Program-made: the position numbers and the translations under genes
DNA from: Thermoplasmata archaeon
GTDB taxonomy: Archaea > Thermoplasmatota > E2 > DHVEG-1
Reading direction: 5' to 3'
Length of the DNA: 33,151 bases
Assembly (NCBI GenBank): GCA_003942085.1
Contig: DQIQ01000002.1
Span: forward strand, 64,898 to 98,048
The notes under the pieces: model-generated
Database searches by the model: none
The model's input: the letters and a program-made list of their open reading frames with translations, nothing else
What the model was told of the DNA's origin: nothing
Part shown: positions 1 to 8,695 of the stretch, in pieces
How positions within the stretch are numbered: the stretch's first letter is position 1
Layout: every line of letters begins with the position of its first letter

Positions 1-1100
1 CAGAAGACCTCTTTGAAGTCGAAAAAATCGAAACAATCTTACCAGAATTTCTCGAAATAACTCCTAAAGAAACAACACAAAAACCTCTAGAGACCATACA
101 GACCACAAGAAATGAAGAAATACCAATTTCTGAATCCGATCTCCCTGAATGGCAACCAATCAAAGATGAACCGGGCAGAGAACCGCTAAAGTCTCATCGA
201 ACACCAAAAATTGATGATATCCCTGAATTTGAAAGAGTGAGAGCTTCAACGAAACCTGAGGTGTTGGAAAAACCAGTTACGTCGGAGATGAATCCTGCAA
301 AAGAAGTATCTATTGAAACCCCTGTTGTGTTCATTCCTGTTGAATCATCAGAACCGTCATTCCAAAAATTTTCTCATAAACAGAACCGCGAAGAAAAAAT
401 AGCACAGAGAAAAAAAGAAAGAGAAGCGAAACGACGAAAGAAAATCGAACTGAAAAAATTAAAAAAAGAGAAACGGGAAAAAAAACATCCTGAAAACCAA
501 ATCACCAACGAGCATCACCCCCTCCAGCAACCAAGAGATGAAATGTCATCGGTATCAAGATACATTGATGCGGTTGACACACCTCAGATTCCTATTGATA
601 TCGTCGCCTTTAAAGACATTAAAAGCATTGATGAAATAACCGCTGAAATCCTGTATAAAAACGGGTATTTCTCAATTGAGAACCTAAAGGATGCAACCGT
701 GGATGATCTTGTTGAAATCCGCGGAATAAAACGGAAACTTGCAAAACAGATTAAAAAAGAAATAGAACAAAAGATGACTATAACCGAGGATGTCGAATTT
801 GTTCCCATAAAGCAGAAAACGACCAAGAAAAAATTAAAAAAAAATCTCGATGATTCCACTGAATGGGAATCCTTCCCTTCTAAAGAGACAATAAATAAAT
901 CATCTTCTATTTCTGTCTTCACGTATAAGGAGTACACGCTGTATACGCGAGAGACGAGTAACCCTGCGGGAAAGAAAACAGCAGTTCATTTCTTTAGCAA
1001 GGAAAAACCAGAGATGAGCGCTCCTGCCCAGCTCCCTGAAGGGTATCAAATCTCAGTCAATAAAAAAACCGGTATCCCATATCTAAAAAAGAAACGGTAA
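1..1100 (+). CDS. Helix-hairpin-helix protein with basic low-complexity region, 5' end missing
   Basis: The ORF track begins at an internal GTG (237), but the same frame is open back to base 3 with no stop, so the gene starts upstream of the window and only its last 366 codons are here. The N-terminal visible part is acidic and proline-rich and looks disordered. A strongly basic Lys/Arg/Glu stretch follows (about bases 390-490). Then comes a helix-hairpin-helix module (bases about 600-770; motifs IDEITAEILYKNGYFSIENL and IRGIKRKLAKQI), a non-specific DNA- or RNA-contact fold. The last 55 residues (YTLYTRE, VHFFSKEKP, LPEGYQISVNKKTGIPYLKKK) resemble a small C-terminal module that I recall from other archaeal proteins but cannot name. 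A nucleic-acid-binding role is inferred; the exact function is unknown. Confidence 0.75.
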   Translation, partial: EDLFEVEKIETILPEFLEITPKETTQKPLETIQTTRNEEIPISESDLPEWQPIKDEPGREPLKSHRTPKIDDIPEFERVRASTKPEVLEKPVTSEMNPAKEVSIETPVVFIPVESSEPSFQKFSHKQNREEKIAQRKKEREAKRRKKIELKKLKKEKREKKHPENQITNEHHPLQQPRDEMSSVSRYIDAVDTPQIPIDIVAFKDIKSIDEITAEILYKNGYFSIENLKDATVDDLVEIRGIKRKLAKQIKKEIEQKMTITEDVEFVPIKQKTTKKKLKKNLDDSTEWESFPSKETINKSSSISVFTYKEYTLYTRETSNPAGKKTAVHFFSKEKPEMSAPAQLPEGYQISVNKKTGIPYLKKKR

Positions 1101-1114
1101 GACCGTCTCAGAGC

Positions 1115-1123
1115 TTTTATAAA
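1115..1123 (+). promoter_or_regulatory. TATA box (box A) of rtcB
   Basis: The sequence TTTTATAAA lies 33-41 bases before the rtcB ATG. At the usual archaeal spacing of about 25 bases to the transcription start it would give a leader of only about 10-15 bases. Confidence 0.55.
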
Positions 1124-1155
1124 TCCTTCTTTCTATTCGCAAGCAGAGAATCATT

Positions 1156-2625
1156 ATGAATTGGAATGGACCGTTGCAGAAGATAAAAGATTTTCGTTTT
1201 GAAATTCCTATGAGCTATCAAGGCGAGCAGAACAATCTTCATATGAAGACCTCCGCTGTTATTTATGCGAACAATGGGATGATTGAATCCATTCGAAAGG
1301 ATAATGCTCCTGAGCAGGTCGCCAATGTGACCATGCTCCCTGGTATTGTCGGGAAATCATTAGCCATGCCTGATATTCACTGGGGATATGGGTTTCCCAT
1401 AGGCGGCGTGGCTGCAATGGATGAGGAAAACGGCGTCATTTCTCCAGGTGGTGTTGGGTACGATATCAACTGCGGCGTACGATTGATACGAACAAACCTC
1501 CATTTCACAGATCTAGATCCGGAAAAAATACAGCGACTCGTTGACGAGATGTTCATCAACGTTCCCTCCGGTCTTGGTTCAAAAGCAAAGGTTCATCTCA
1601 ACAGAAAGCAACTTGATGATGTTTTAAAACTGGGAGCGAAATGGGCTATCGAGAATGGATATGGTTGGAAAGAAGATGCAGAATATCTTGAGGAACATGG
1701 TTGTTTAGAATATGCGGATATTTCAAAAGTTTCCAATGAAGCAAAACAACGTGGTGCCCCTCAACTTGGTTCCCTTGGTGCAGGAAATCATTTTTTAGAA
1801 ATCCAGAAAGTCGCTGAGATATATGATCCGGTTGCTGCAAAGGCATATGGTATAACGGATGCAGGTCAAATAATGGTGATGATTCACACCGGTTCTCGCG
1901 GTTTTGGCCATCAGGTATGTACTGATCATCTTCGCGTACTTGAACAAGCCGTGAAGAAATATAATATTTGGCTCCCTGACCGTCAGCTTGCCTGTGCTCC
2001 TGTCACCTCAAAAGAAGGACAGGATTATCTGAAAGCGATGGCATGTGCCGCGAATTTCGCCTGGTGCAACAGACAAATGATCGTGCATTGGGTTAGGGAA
2101 TCCTTTGAAAAAGTACTTCGCCAGCGCGCAGAGGATCTCAACATGGGTATCGTCTATGACGTCTGCCATAACATCGCTAAACTCGAGGAACACGAGGTCG
2201 ATGGTAAGAAACGAAAGGTGTATGTTCACCGGAAAGGTGCTACCCGTTCGTTCGGACCGGGAAAACAGGAGGTTCCATTAAAATATCGCGATGTCGGACA
2301 ACCCGTATTAATACCTGGAGATATGGGTACGGAAAGTTACCTGCTCCATGGGACCAAAGGATCTGAAGAAACATTTGGCTCAACTTGCCATGGTGCAGGA
2401 AGAGTTATATCAAGAACCGAAGCAGTGCATCGATATCGCGGGGAACAGATCATGAACGATTTGAAAAAGAAAGGTATCTACGCACATCCTGCGAGTTGGA
2501 AAGTGATGGCCGAAGAAGCACCAGGCTCTTATAAGAATGTTAGCGAAGTCGTGAACGTCACCCACGGAGCTGGGATTTCATTGAAAGTTGCACGGCTTTT
2601 ACCATTGGGAGTTGTTAAAGGCTAA
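1156..2625 (+). CDS. rtcB: RNA-splicing ligase RtcB
   Basis: This enzyme joins 2',3'-cyclic-phosphate and 5'-OH RNA ends using GTP and Mn2+, and in archaea it seals tRNA exons after intron removal. At 489 residues it is normal length with no intein. Family motifs are complete: GGVGYDINCGVR (metal ligands Asp103/Cys106), GAGNHFLE (His212), IHTGSRGFGHQ (His244), VCHNIAKLEEH (His338) and STCHGAGR, whose His412 should be the residue that carries GMP. Role assignments come from the known Pyrococcus RtcB structure; the motifs themselves are seen here. The start ATG sits about 35 bases after a good TATA box. The cofactor protein archease is not encoded in this window. The next gene, a PAC2 protein, has its own promoter, so rtcB is probably monocistronic. 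Confidence 0.97.
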   Translation: MNWNGPLQKIKDFRFEIPMSYQGEQNNLHMKTSAVIYANNGMIESIRKDNAPEQVANVTMLPGIVGKSLAMPDIHWGYGFPIGGVAAMDEENGVISPGGVGYDINCGVRLIRTNLHFTDLDPEKIQRLVDEMFINVPSGLGSKAKVHLNRKQLDDVLKLGAKWAIENGYGWKEDAEYLEEHGCLEYADISKVSNEAKQRGAPQLGSLGAGNHFLEIQKVAEIYDPVAAKAYGITDAGQIMVMIHTGSRGFGHQVCTDHLRVLEQAVKKYNIWLPDRQLACAPVTSKEGQDYLKAMACAANFAWCNRQMIVHWVRESFEKVLRQRAEDLNMGIVYDVCHNIAKLEEHEVDGKKRKVYVHRKGATRSFGPGKQEVPLKYRDVGQPVLIPGDMGTESYLLHGTKGSEETFGSTCHGAGRVISRTEAVHRYRGEQIMNDLKKKGIYAHPASWKVMAEEAPGSYKNVSEVVNVTHGAGISLKVARLLPLGVVKG

Positions 2626-2652
2626 TTGCCTGCGTGCATTCATACCAATTAG

Positions 2653-2660
2653 TTTTAAAT
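2653..2660 (+). promoter_or_regulatory. TATA box of PAC2-family gene
   Basis: TTTTAAAT lies about 35-42 bases before the ATG at 2695, predicting a leader of roughly 10 bases or less. Confidence 0.5.
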
Positions 2661-2694
2661 GCTTGGGAATTATATCGGTGCATTGTAAGTGGTG

Positions 2695-3459
2695 ATGCAG
2701 TTGGAAGACATTCAAATCGTAGATTTTGAAGAGATGGATTTAGGAAACGGAACTGTTATTGCAGGGTTCCCCTCCATAGGCCTAGTCAGTACGATTGTTG
2801 CAAATTACATGATTGACGCATTAGGTTTAAAACAGATTGGTGCGATGGAATCACCACATTTTCCTACCCTTTCTGTTGTTCATACCGGTGAGCCACTCTC
2901 CCCAGTAAGAATCTACGGGGGTACACTTGCAAATGGACAGAAACTTGCTGTTTTTGTCTCTGAGTTTAAACCCAAGCCTAATTTGATTAATTCGTTATCA
3001 GACGCAATTATGATTTGGTCAAAGAAAAAAAACTGTAAATTGATGATTTCTCCTGAAGGAATGGTCGTTGAAGGCAAATCCGCAGAAGATGAAATGATTG
3101 TAGATGCCTACGCAATCGGGTCAACAGAAAACGCTCGTGCGACACTTACAGCAAAAAACATCCCGCAGTTTAAAAACGGAATCATCGCTGGTGTTTCTGG
3201 AGTCCTTTTAAATAAAGGAAAACATGAGAAGTTCGACGTGATATCGATTCTTGCTGAAGCACATCCCAATTACCCTGATGCTCGTGCCGCTGCCTCCGCG
3301 ATTAATGTCATTGCACTCATCATCGGTATCGAGATAAACGTCGGCCCATTGTATGATGAAGCAGAACGGATCGAAAAACAACTCCAGAAGTTCCACAAAC
3401 AAGCAAAACCGATTGTCTCTGGTGCCAGTCAGATCCCACAACCGGAAATGTACGGGTAG
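2695..3459 (+). CDS. Proteasome assembly chaperone family protein (PAC2)
   Basis: The protein belongs to the PAC2 family (COG1938/COG2047 type), related to eukaryotic proteasome assembly chaperones; archaeal members are cytosolic and their exact role is less well defined. Diagnostic features are the N-terminal segment GFPSIGLVSTIVANYMIDAL followed by SPHFPTLSVVHTGEPLSPVRIY, a Rossmann-like region with ISPEGMVVEGK, and the later GVSGVLLNKG and AHPNYPDARAAA segments. Length (254 residues) is typical. The ORF track starts at 2689, where GTG-GTG-ATG occur in a row; I prefer the ATG at 2695 because it lies closest to the expected transcription start, but the two upstream GTGs cannot be excluded. 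A T/C-rich tract follows the stop, so it is probably a single-gene unit. Confidence 0.9.
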   Translation: MQLEDIQIVDFEEMDLGNGTVIAGFPSIGLVSTIVANYMIDALGLKQIGAMESPHFPTLSVVHTGEPLSPVRIYGGTLANGQKLAVFVSEFKPKPNLINSLSDAIMIWSKKKNCKLMISPEGMVVEGKSAEDEMIVDAYAIGSTENARATLTAKNIPQFKNGIIAGVSGVLLNKGKHEKFDVISILAEAHPNYPDARAAASAINVIALIIGIEINVGPLYDEAERIEKQLQKFHKQAKPIVSGASQIPQPEMYG

Positions 3460-3469
3460 AGCAGATTGA

Positions 3470-3500
3470 TCTTCTTTCCTCTTTTTTCTTTGTTTTTCTC
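3470..3500 (+). terminator. Pyrimidine-rich transcription terminator
   Basis: After the PAC2 gene a run of T and C (CTTTCCTCTTTTTTCTTTG) resembles the oligo-T terminators of archaea. No stem-loop is needed or seen. Confidence 0.45.
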
Positions 3501-3505
3501 CCTAA

Positions 3506-3515
3506 CTTTTAAAAA
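3506..3515 (+). promoter_or_regulatory. TATA box of the phosphopantothenate synthetase-aspS unit
   Basis: CTTTTAAAAA lies 28-37 bases before the ATG at 3543, predicting a leaderless or nearly leaderless transcript. No Shine-Dalgarno sequence is visible before this first gene, in agreement. Confidence 0.55.
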
Positions 3516-3542
3516 GGCTCTCTAGTTATTAATGATGCACCT

Positions 3543-4292
3543 ATGCAGAAGATTTCTAAGAGTCATCCACGGTATCAATCCTTAGTGACCAGAGAATTGA
3601 TTGCACAAGCGATGAAACATGGCATTGTACATGAAACAGGTTTGATTGCACATGGTCGTGGAGAAGCATTTGATTATCTCCTTGGTGAAACTACCATACC
3701 TCTTGCTGATTCTGCAGAGAAGATTGCAGCTGCCGCGCTGTTGTCTGCAAAAAACCCTGTGATTTCTATAAATGGGAACGTCGCTGCGCTAGCTGCCGAC
3801 GAATGTATCTCCCTAGCAAAGAATATTCCTGCAAACCTCGAAATAAATCTGTTCCATCGTTCCCCTGAACGAGTCAAGAAAATCGCTGCCATGCTTCGTA
3901 AGAAAGGAGCACATTCGCTGTATGGTTTGAATCCTGATGCACGAATCCCCGGTCTAGATTCTGATCGAGCGCTATGTGAGAAAAAAGGGATTTTTACTGC
4001 TGATGTCGTTCTCGTACCTCTCGAGGATGGTGACCGCTGTCAGGCATTACAGGGAATGGGAAAGATAGTGATTGCTATTGATTTGAACCCGTTGTCGCGA
4101 TCAGCACAGGCTGCAACCATCACCATCGTAGATAATGTGACCAGAGCCGTCCCTCGGATTGAGCATTGGGTTGATACTCTTAAGGATACAAAATCGTCTC
4201 ATCTTGTAAAACTCGTTTCAACATGGGATAATAGCAAAAATCTTGCAGGAGTGATGTCTTTTCTTTCAAAAAGACTAAATTCCTTTTCTTAA
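3543..4292 (+). CDS. 4-phosphopantoate--beta-alanine ligase (phosphopantothenate synthetase)
   Basis: This is the archaeal enzyme (COG1701, formerly DUF137) that condenses 4-phosphopantoate with beta-alanine using ATP to give 4'-phosphopantothenate, replacing the bacterial PanC/PanK route in coenzyme A synthesis. The N-terminus SKSHPRYQSLVTRELI followed by GLIAHGRGEAFDYLLGE is the family signature. SINGNVAAL and the C-terminal VIAIDLNPLSRSAQAA...DNVTRAVPRI segments are also characteristic. The 249-residue length is normal. It is cytosolic. It is separated from aspS by only 13 bases, which include a Shine-Dalgarno-like AAGGGG, so the two genes should be co-transcribed; the functional link between CoA synthesis and AspRS is not obvious. 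Confidence 0.93.
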   Translation: MQKISKSHPRYQSLVTRELIAQAMKHGIVHETGLIAHGRGEAFDYLLGETTIPLADSAEKIAAAALLSAKNPVISINGNVAALAADECISLAKNIPANLEINLFHRSPERVKKIAAMLRKKGAHSLYGLNPDARIPGLDSDRALCEKKGIFTADVVLVPLEDGDRCQALQGMGKIVIAIDLNPLSRSAQAATITIVDNVTRAVPRIEHWVDTLKDTKSSHLVKLVSTWDNSKNLAGVMSFLSKRLNSFS

Positions 4293-4305
4293 TAAGGGGT
4301 ATCAT

Positions 4306-5607
4306 ATGTATCGAAGTCATTACTCAAAAGAAATCTCAAATAAGGAACATAATTCCTCAGTTACTGTTGCCGGCTGGGTTGAAGATATCAGGAATCTTGG
4401 TTCGATTGCGTTTCTCATTTTGCGTGATAAAAAAGGTACGTTGCAGTTGACGATACTAAAAAAGAAGACTCCTGAGCTATTCGAACAGTTAATTTCGCTT
4501 CCGCGAGAGTCCGTGATTTCAGTAAAGGGTCTGTGTAAGGAAAATGACAAAGTCCGGAATGGGTATGAGATTTTACCTGAATCTGTCGACGTTCTCTCCG
4601 TCGCTGAAACCCCCTTGCCACTCGGTGTTGTTGACAAGGTCGAAGCTGATTTTGATACGCGTCTTGATAACAGAGTAATTGATCTGCGAAAACCAGAGAC
4701 CCAAGCTATTTTCAAGATACGCAACGCAGTACTTGCCGCGGCGCATGAATATCTACGATCACAGTCTTTTCTTGAGGTGCACACCCCAAAGATCATCGCG
4801 AGTTCCTCGGAGGGTGGCACCGATGTGTTTAAACTTCAGTATTTTGAGAAAGAAGCTTTTCTTGCGCAGTCTCCTCAGCTATACAAACAAAGTTTGATGG
4901 CGACTGGTCTTGACCGAGTCTATGAGATCGCTTGGTACTTCCGTGCGGAGGAACACAACACTCGGCGACATCTGAATGAATCAACCGCTGTCGATGTCGA
5001 GATGGCGTTTATAAAAAACGAAGAAGATGTCATGACGATACTTGAACATCTGGTAGTTGCAATGTGGAAGCGTGCGAGTGAATGCAAGGATGAACTTGAG
5101 GTTCTCAAGAAGACTATTACAGTCCCAAAATTACCGTTTACGAGGGTGCCGTATGATGATGCAATCATTAAGATTCAACAGCGGAAATCACCAGTTCAGT
5201 GGGGAATGGACCTCAGCACTGAAGATGAAAGGCTCCTTGGGGATATCATGAAAGAGGATGGAATAGATTTCTACTTCATCACCAAGTATCCGTTAGCATC
5301 AAAACCGTTTTATACCATGCCTGATGGGGAGAATTACTCTCGGGGATTTGATTTGGAATGCAAAGGCGTCGAAATTTCCTCTGGCAGTCAACGGATACAT
5401 GATGTCGCTTTATTGAAAGAACGGTTAAAAGCCTGCGGTCTTGATCCAAAGGATTTCGATGCGTATCTGATGGCGTTCCGATATGGGATGCCACCACATG
5501 GAGGGTTTGGTTTTGGTATTGAACGATTCCTGATGGAGCTTTTAGACATGAATAATATCCGAGAGTGTATCTTGTTCCCCCGTGATCGAACACGACTTAC
5601 ACCATAA
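4306..5607 (+). CDS. aspS: Aspartate--tRNA(Asp/Asn) ligase, archaeal type
   Basis: Class IIb aminoacyl-tRNA synthetase of the compact archaeal kind (433 residues, no bacterial GAD insertion). An N-terminal OB-fold anticodon domain (VAGWVEDIRNLGSIAFL, residues about 20-40) is followed by the catalytic core with motif 2 region (HTPKIIASSSEGGTDVF, AFLAQSPQLYKQ, VYEIAWYFRAEEHNTRRHLNE) and motif 3 (GGFGFGIERFLMELL). Archaeal AspRS can charge tRNA-Asp only or both tRNA-Asp and tRNA-Asn. The two OB-fold positions that distinguish these in Thermococcus (Trp26, Lys85) appear here as Glu26 and, by my hand alignment, Arg, so specificity is undecided. It follows the phosphopantothenate synthetase gene by 13 bases with an AAGGGG ribosome-binding site and is probably the last gene of that operon. 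Confidence 0.96.
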   Translation: MYRSHYSKEISNKEHNSSVTVAGWVEDIRNLGSIAFLILRDKKGTLQLTILKKKTPELFEQLISLPRESVISVKGLCKENDKVRNGYEILPESVDVLSVAETPLPLGVVDKVEADFDTRLDNRVIDLRKPETQAIFKIRNAVLAAAHEYLRSQSFLEVHTPKIIASSSEGGTDVFKLQYFEKEAFLAQSPQLYKQSLMATGLDRVYEIAWYFRAEEHNTRRHLNESTAVDVEMAFIKNEEDVMTILEHLVVAMWKRASECKDELEVLKKTITVPKLPFTRVPYDDAIIKIQQRKSPVQWGMDLSTEDERLLGDIMKEDGIDFYFITKYPLASKPFYTMPDGENYSRGFDLECKGVEISSGSQRIHDVALLKERLKACGLDPKDFDAYLMAFRYGMPPHGGFGFGIERFLMELLDMNNIRECILFPRDRTRLTP

Positions 5608-6109
5608 CTCTATGATGCTGCAGATTTTTTCAAATATGCACAAAGGTGAACCCAATAATCTATCATAATAAAATATCCTTTGTACTGGTAAAGAGTGCCT
5701 TATAAAGGAAATTTGATGTAGATGTAGTTAACGATTTCAAAATCTGGTAAAAACATTTTAAAGTTTCTCACGAACCAATTGTAATAATAAAACCTGCCTC
5801 ATGCGACAACATTATGTGGTATGATACTATTTTATATCAATTTGATGGGAAAAGAATCAGATTAATTTCTTAAGAAAATTTTTCATTTATATCCATCACC
5901 ATTTTATAGGACTAATTTGTTTAACATTTTGTTGCGTTGGAAAGAAATGCGATGGGATGTACGTCATGTTGACAGTGAGGATTCTCTAGCATTTCACTTG
6001 ATTAATTTGCTAGGTTTATCATCCGCAGTTTCAGTATGGATCGTATGAACAATTGAATTAAAACCGAAATATCTGCTATATGAGAGATTGGATATAAGCG
6101 TAGAATGTT
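5608..6109 (+). other. AT-rich intergenic region
   Basis: About 500 bases lie between aspS and the sensor operon. I read it for degraded coding sequence on both strands and found none that I could recognise. It holds a TATA-like CTTATAAAGG near 5699-5708 with no gene after it, and the likely promoter of the next operon at its 3' end. Confidence 0.5.
6076..6084 (+). promoter_or_regulatory. Probable TATA box of the sensor operon
   Basis: CTATATGAG ends about 26 bases before the ATG at 6110, so the first mRNA base would be close to the start codon. The absence of a clear ribosome-binding site before 6110 fits a leaderless mRNA. Confidence 0.4.
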
Positions 6110-7324
6110 ATGAAATTACGAAGTAAATCATTACTAACGATTTGTGCGGTATTTAGTATCTTCTGCTTAGTGTTAAGTATAATATTAAACACCATTGTTA
6201 TCGAGGGTTATTCAAACTTGGAAAAAAATATTGTTACGGAGCATGTCAGCCGGGTTTTAAACCAATTTGATCAAGAATGTGATAATTTAGCTGCTATGGC
6301 CTGGGACTGGTCTATATGGGATGATACATATCTATTTGTGGAAGATAGCAATGAAGTGTTTATTCAAACGAATATGCAATATGAAATTTTTAAAGATATT
6401 AAAATAAATTTTATGATGTTTTATAATACAACAGGCTCTCTCGTATTTAGCAAAGCCTTTGATTTTCAGCATGAAAATGAAACAACACTTCCAACAAGTC
6501 TCTATGAATATATCTCGAAAAACAATGAATCTTTCTTTATTCATCGAAATTTAGAATCAAGTCAATCCGGGATAATTCTCTATGATAAAAACGAAACGCC
6601 TGTATTTATTGCGGTTACTCCTATACTACAGAGTAATAAAGATGGTCCGATTCATGGCACATTTATTATAGGGAGGTTCCTTGACGATAATAAAGTAGAA
6701 TCTATTGGAAATATAACCCATCTCGTTGTTGTGTTACATCCGAAATCAAATCAACTTTCTTTAGATTTCCAACATGCAACATCTTATATAGACAAAATCC
6801 CAATTTTTATTCAACCAATTAATTCAACATATGTCGCAGGATATATTGTAATGAACGATATATTTGGGGATCCTATTTTTGTCATAGAAGTAGGTTCGTA
6901 TAGAGATGTGTATAATCAAGGCATTGCTCTGATTCAGACCCTTTTAATTTCCCTTATTTTAACGGTGGTCATCTCTATAGCCTCAATGATCTTCATTGTC
7001 GATCGATTTATTACCTCCCGCTTGACATCATTAACCCAATCTGTAAATGCCATTAAGAATTATTCTGACCTCTCAAAACATCTACAAGTAAAAGGAAATG
7101 ATGAAATCGCCATACTTAAAAAAAACTTCAATGAGATGTTGACTTCTTTACAAAAAACGTGGGCGATGAAAGATTCAGCGGAATTTGCTTTACAGAAAAA
7201 AATAGATGAACTTGAACGATTCAAGGCAGTGACCATTGATAGGGAAATAAAAATGATTGAGCTGAAAAAACAGATTAATGAATTGAAATCAAATACTGGA
7301 GAGAATACATTAAATGAGCATTGA
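6110..7324 (+). CDS. Membrane sensor with CHASE4 and HAMP domains, no kinase
   Basis: The 404-residue protein has a first membrane helix (about residues 8-30), an outward-facing CHASE4-type sensing domain (about 40-265, with the typical WDWSIWDDTYLF motif near residue 65), a second membrane helix (about 271-297), a HAMP relay (about 298-350) and a cytoplasmic coiled coil (about 355-395) containing LERFKAVTIDREIKMIELKK. That last motif normally links to a following PAS or kinase domain in single-chain kinases. Here the chain stops, and the next gene, overlapping by 11 bases in another frame, supplies PAS and kinase. It should sense an external ligand and pass the signal across the membrane to that partner. 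The ligand is unknown. Confidence 0.88.
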   Translation: MKLRSKSLLTICAVFSIFCLVLSIILNTIVIEGYSNLEKNIVTEHVSRVLNQFDQECDNLAAMAWDWSIWDDTYLFVEDSNEVFIQTNMQYEIFKDIKINFMMFYNTTGSLVFSKAFDFQHENETTLPTSLYEYISKNNESFFIHRNLESSQSGIILYDKNETPVFIAVTPILQSNKDGPIHGTFIIGRFLDDNKVESIGNITHLVVVLHPKSNQLSLDFQHATSYIDKIPIFIQPINSTYVAGYIVMNDIFGDPIFVIEVGSYRDVYNQGIALIQTLLISLILTVVISIASMIFIVDRFITSRLTSLTQSVNAIKNYSDLSKHLQVKGNDEIAILKKNFNEMLTSLQKTWAMKDSAEFALQKKIDELERFKAVTIDREIKMIELKKQINELKSNTGENTLNEH

Positions 7325-8648
7325 TCTTACATCTGTTCCATGGGACCAGGTTGTTGAAAATTTACACCAAGGTATCTTTGTTATTGATAAAAATGCCAAA
7401 ATAATCTATGCAAATTCGTTTCTATCAGAGATGCTTGGTCATCCTTCTTATGAACTTTTAGAAAAAAATATTTTTGAATTTTTTGATAATGATTCTATAA
7501 ATTTTTTTAAGGAAGCATTGAATGCGACGACAGATACGATTCAGCAGGACTATGAATTGAAATTTACTAAAAAAGATAAGACGACACTCTCTATTTTGAT
7601 TCATATAACACCGTTCTTCAATAAAAAATATAAACATATTGGAATACTTGTAGCGATGCAAGATATTTCGGCTCGTAAGAGTATGGAATATGAATTACAT
7701 GCAAAACTTGATTTGCAACAGAAAAGTGAACTTGCTACCCTTAACATTATGGAAGATTTACAAAATACGATTTCTGCCCTCACACAAGCTGAAACAGAAA
7801 TTCGTAAAAAAAACATAGAACTTCAAAAAATAAATAGTGAACTTACTTCTGCTAGAAAGGAACTTACTTTTCTTAATGAGGATCTTGAAAAAAAAGTGAA
7901 GGAAAGAACTGCGGATGTTGAAAAACTTTTAAAACAGAAAGATGAGTTTATTAGCCAACTTGGTCACGACCTCAAAACACCCTTAACCCCGCTCAATATT
8001 TTAATTCCTCTTATCAAAGAACGCGAACAAGATCCGAAAATAAAAGAGCTGCTCGATGTGATTTTCAATAATGTACAATATATGAAGAATCTCGTTATAA
8101 AAACCTTGGAACTTGCACAATTGAATTCTCCTAATGCGATGTTTGAATTTCACGATGTCAATCTCTTTGATTATCTTCATGATATCCTTGACTTGGAAAA
8201 TACACTGTTTGAAGGAAAAAACGTGGTTATTGAAAACAACATTCCAGCGGAAACCATCGTACAAGCCGATATCTTACAAGTTAGGGAATTATTTGATAAT
8301 CTTATCTCCAATGCGATAAAATATTCAAAAGACGATCAGGTAAAAATAACACTAAATGCAAAACGGAAGGACGATTTGATTGTTATTTCTGTTAAAGACA
8401 CCGGCATTGGACTGGAGCCAAATCAAATTCAACACGTTTTTGATGAATTTTATAAAGTCGATTATTCCCGGCACGATCTTAAATCAACAGGACTCGGTCT
8501 AACTATCTGTAAGAGAATTGTTGAAAAACATGGTGGTAGTATCTGGGTGGAAAGTCCAGGAACGGGGAAAGGTTCGACATTTTTTTTCACTTTAAAATCT
8601 CCAAATAAAATTGTATTACAGAATAGCGACATGCAAACACTAATGTAG
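7314..8648 (+). CDS. Soluble PAS-domain sensor histidine kinase
   Basis: The 444-residue protein has no membrane helix. A PAS domain (about residues 8-125; GIFVIDKNAKIIYANSFLSEM) is followed by a long coiled coil (about 128-210), a HisKA dimerisation domain with phospho-acceptor His218 in LGHDLKTPLTP, and a HATPase domain with N box (DNLISNAIKYS, about 328-338), G1 (DTGIGL, about 362-367) and G2 (STGLGLTICKRIVEKHGGSI, about 391-410). All catalytic boxes are intact. The ATG lies inside the end of the upstream CHASE4-HAMP gene (overlap ATGAGCATTGA), and a GGAGAG ribosome-binding site ends 10 bases before it, so translation is probably coupled and this is not a frameshift artefact. The phosphate acceptor is likely the receiver encoded next. 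Confidence 0.93.
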   Translation: MSIDLTSVPWDQVVENLHQGIFVIDKNAKIIYANSFLSEMLGHPSYELLEKNIFEFFDNDSINFFKEALNATTDTIQQDYELKFTKKDKTTLSILIHITPFFNKKYKHIGILVAMQDISARKSMEYELHAKLDLQQKSELATLNIMEDLQNTISALTQAETEIRKKNIELQKINSELTSARKELTFLNEDLEKKVKERTADVEKLLKQKDEFISQLGHDLKTPLTPLNILIPLIKEREQDPKIKELLDVIFNNVQYMKNLVIKTLELAQLNSPNAMFEFHDVNLFDYLHDILDLENTLFEGKNVVIENNIPAETIVQADILQVRELFDNLISNAIKYSKDDQVKITLNAKRKDDLIVISVKDTGIGLEPNQIQHVFDEFYKVDYSRHDLKSTGLGLTICKRIVEKHGGSIWVESPGTGKGSTFFFTLKSPNKIVLQNSDMQTLM

Positions 8649-8695
8649 TAAGAATCATTACGGTTCATTGAGGGATAAAAATCAAGAAAACAATA

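Noticed and set aside
4320-4820. Minus-strand ORF of 166 residues inside aspS
   Set aside because: Fully inside a strongly conserved gene, Ser/Arg-rich, no motif, no promoter.
5608-6109. Possible second pseudogene in the aspS-sensor gap
   Set aside because: Reading the gap by eye gave no run of protein-like residues or known motifs, unlike the 17.3-17.8 kb gap.
7300-7330. Frameshift breaking one long sensor kinase
   Set aside because: A GGAGAG ribosome-binding site at good distance and an ATG inside the overlap support two genes, although read inspection would be needed to exclude an indel.
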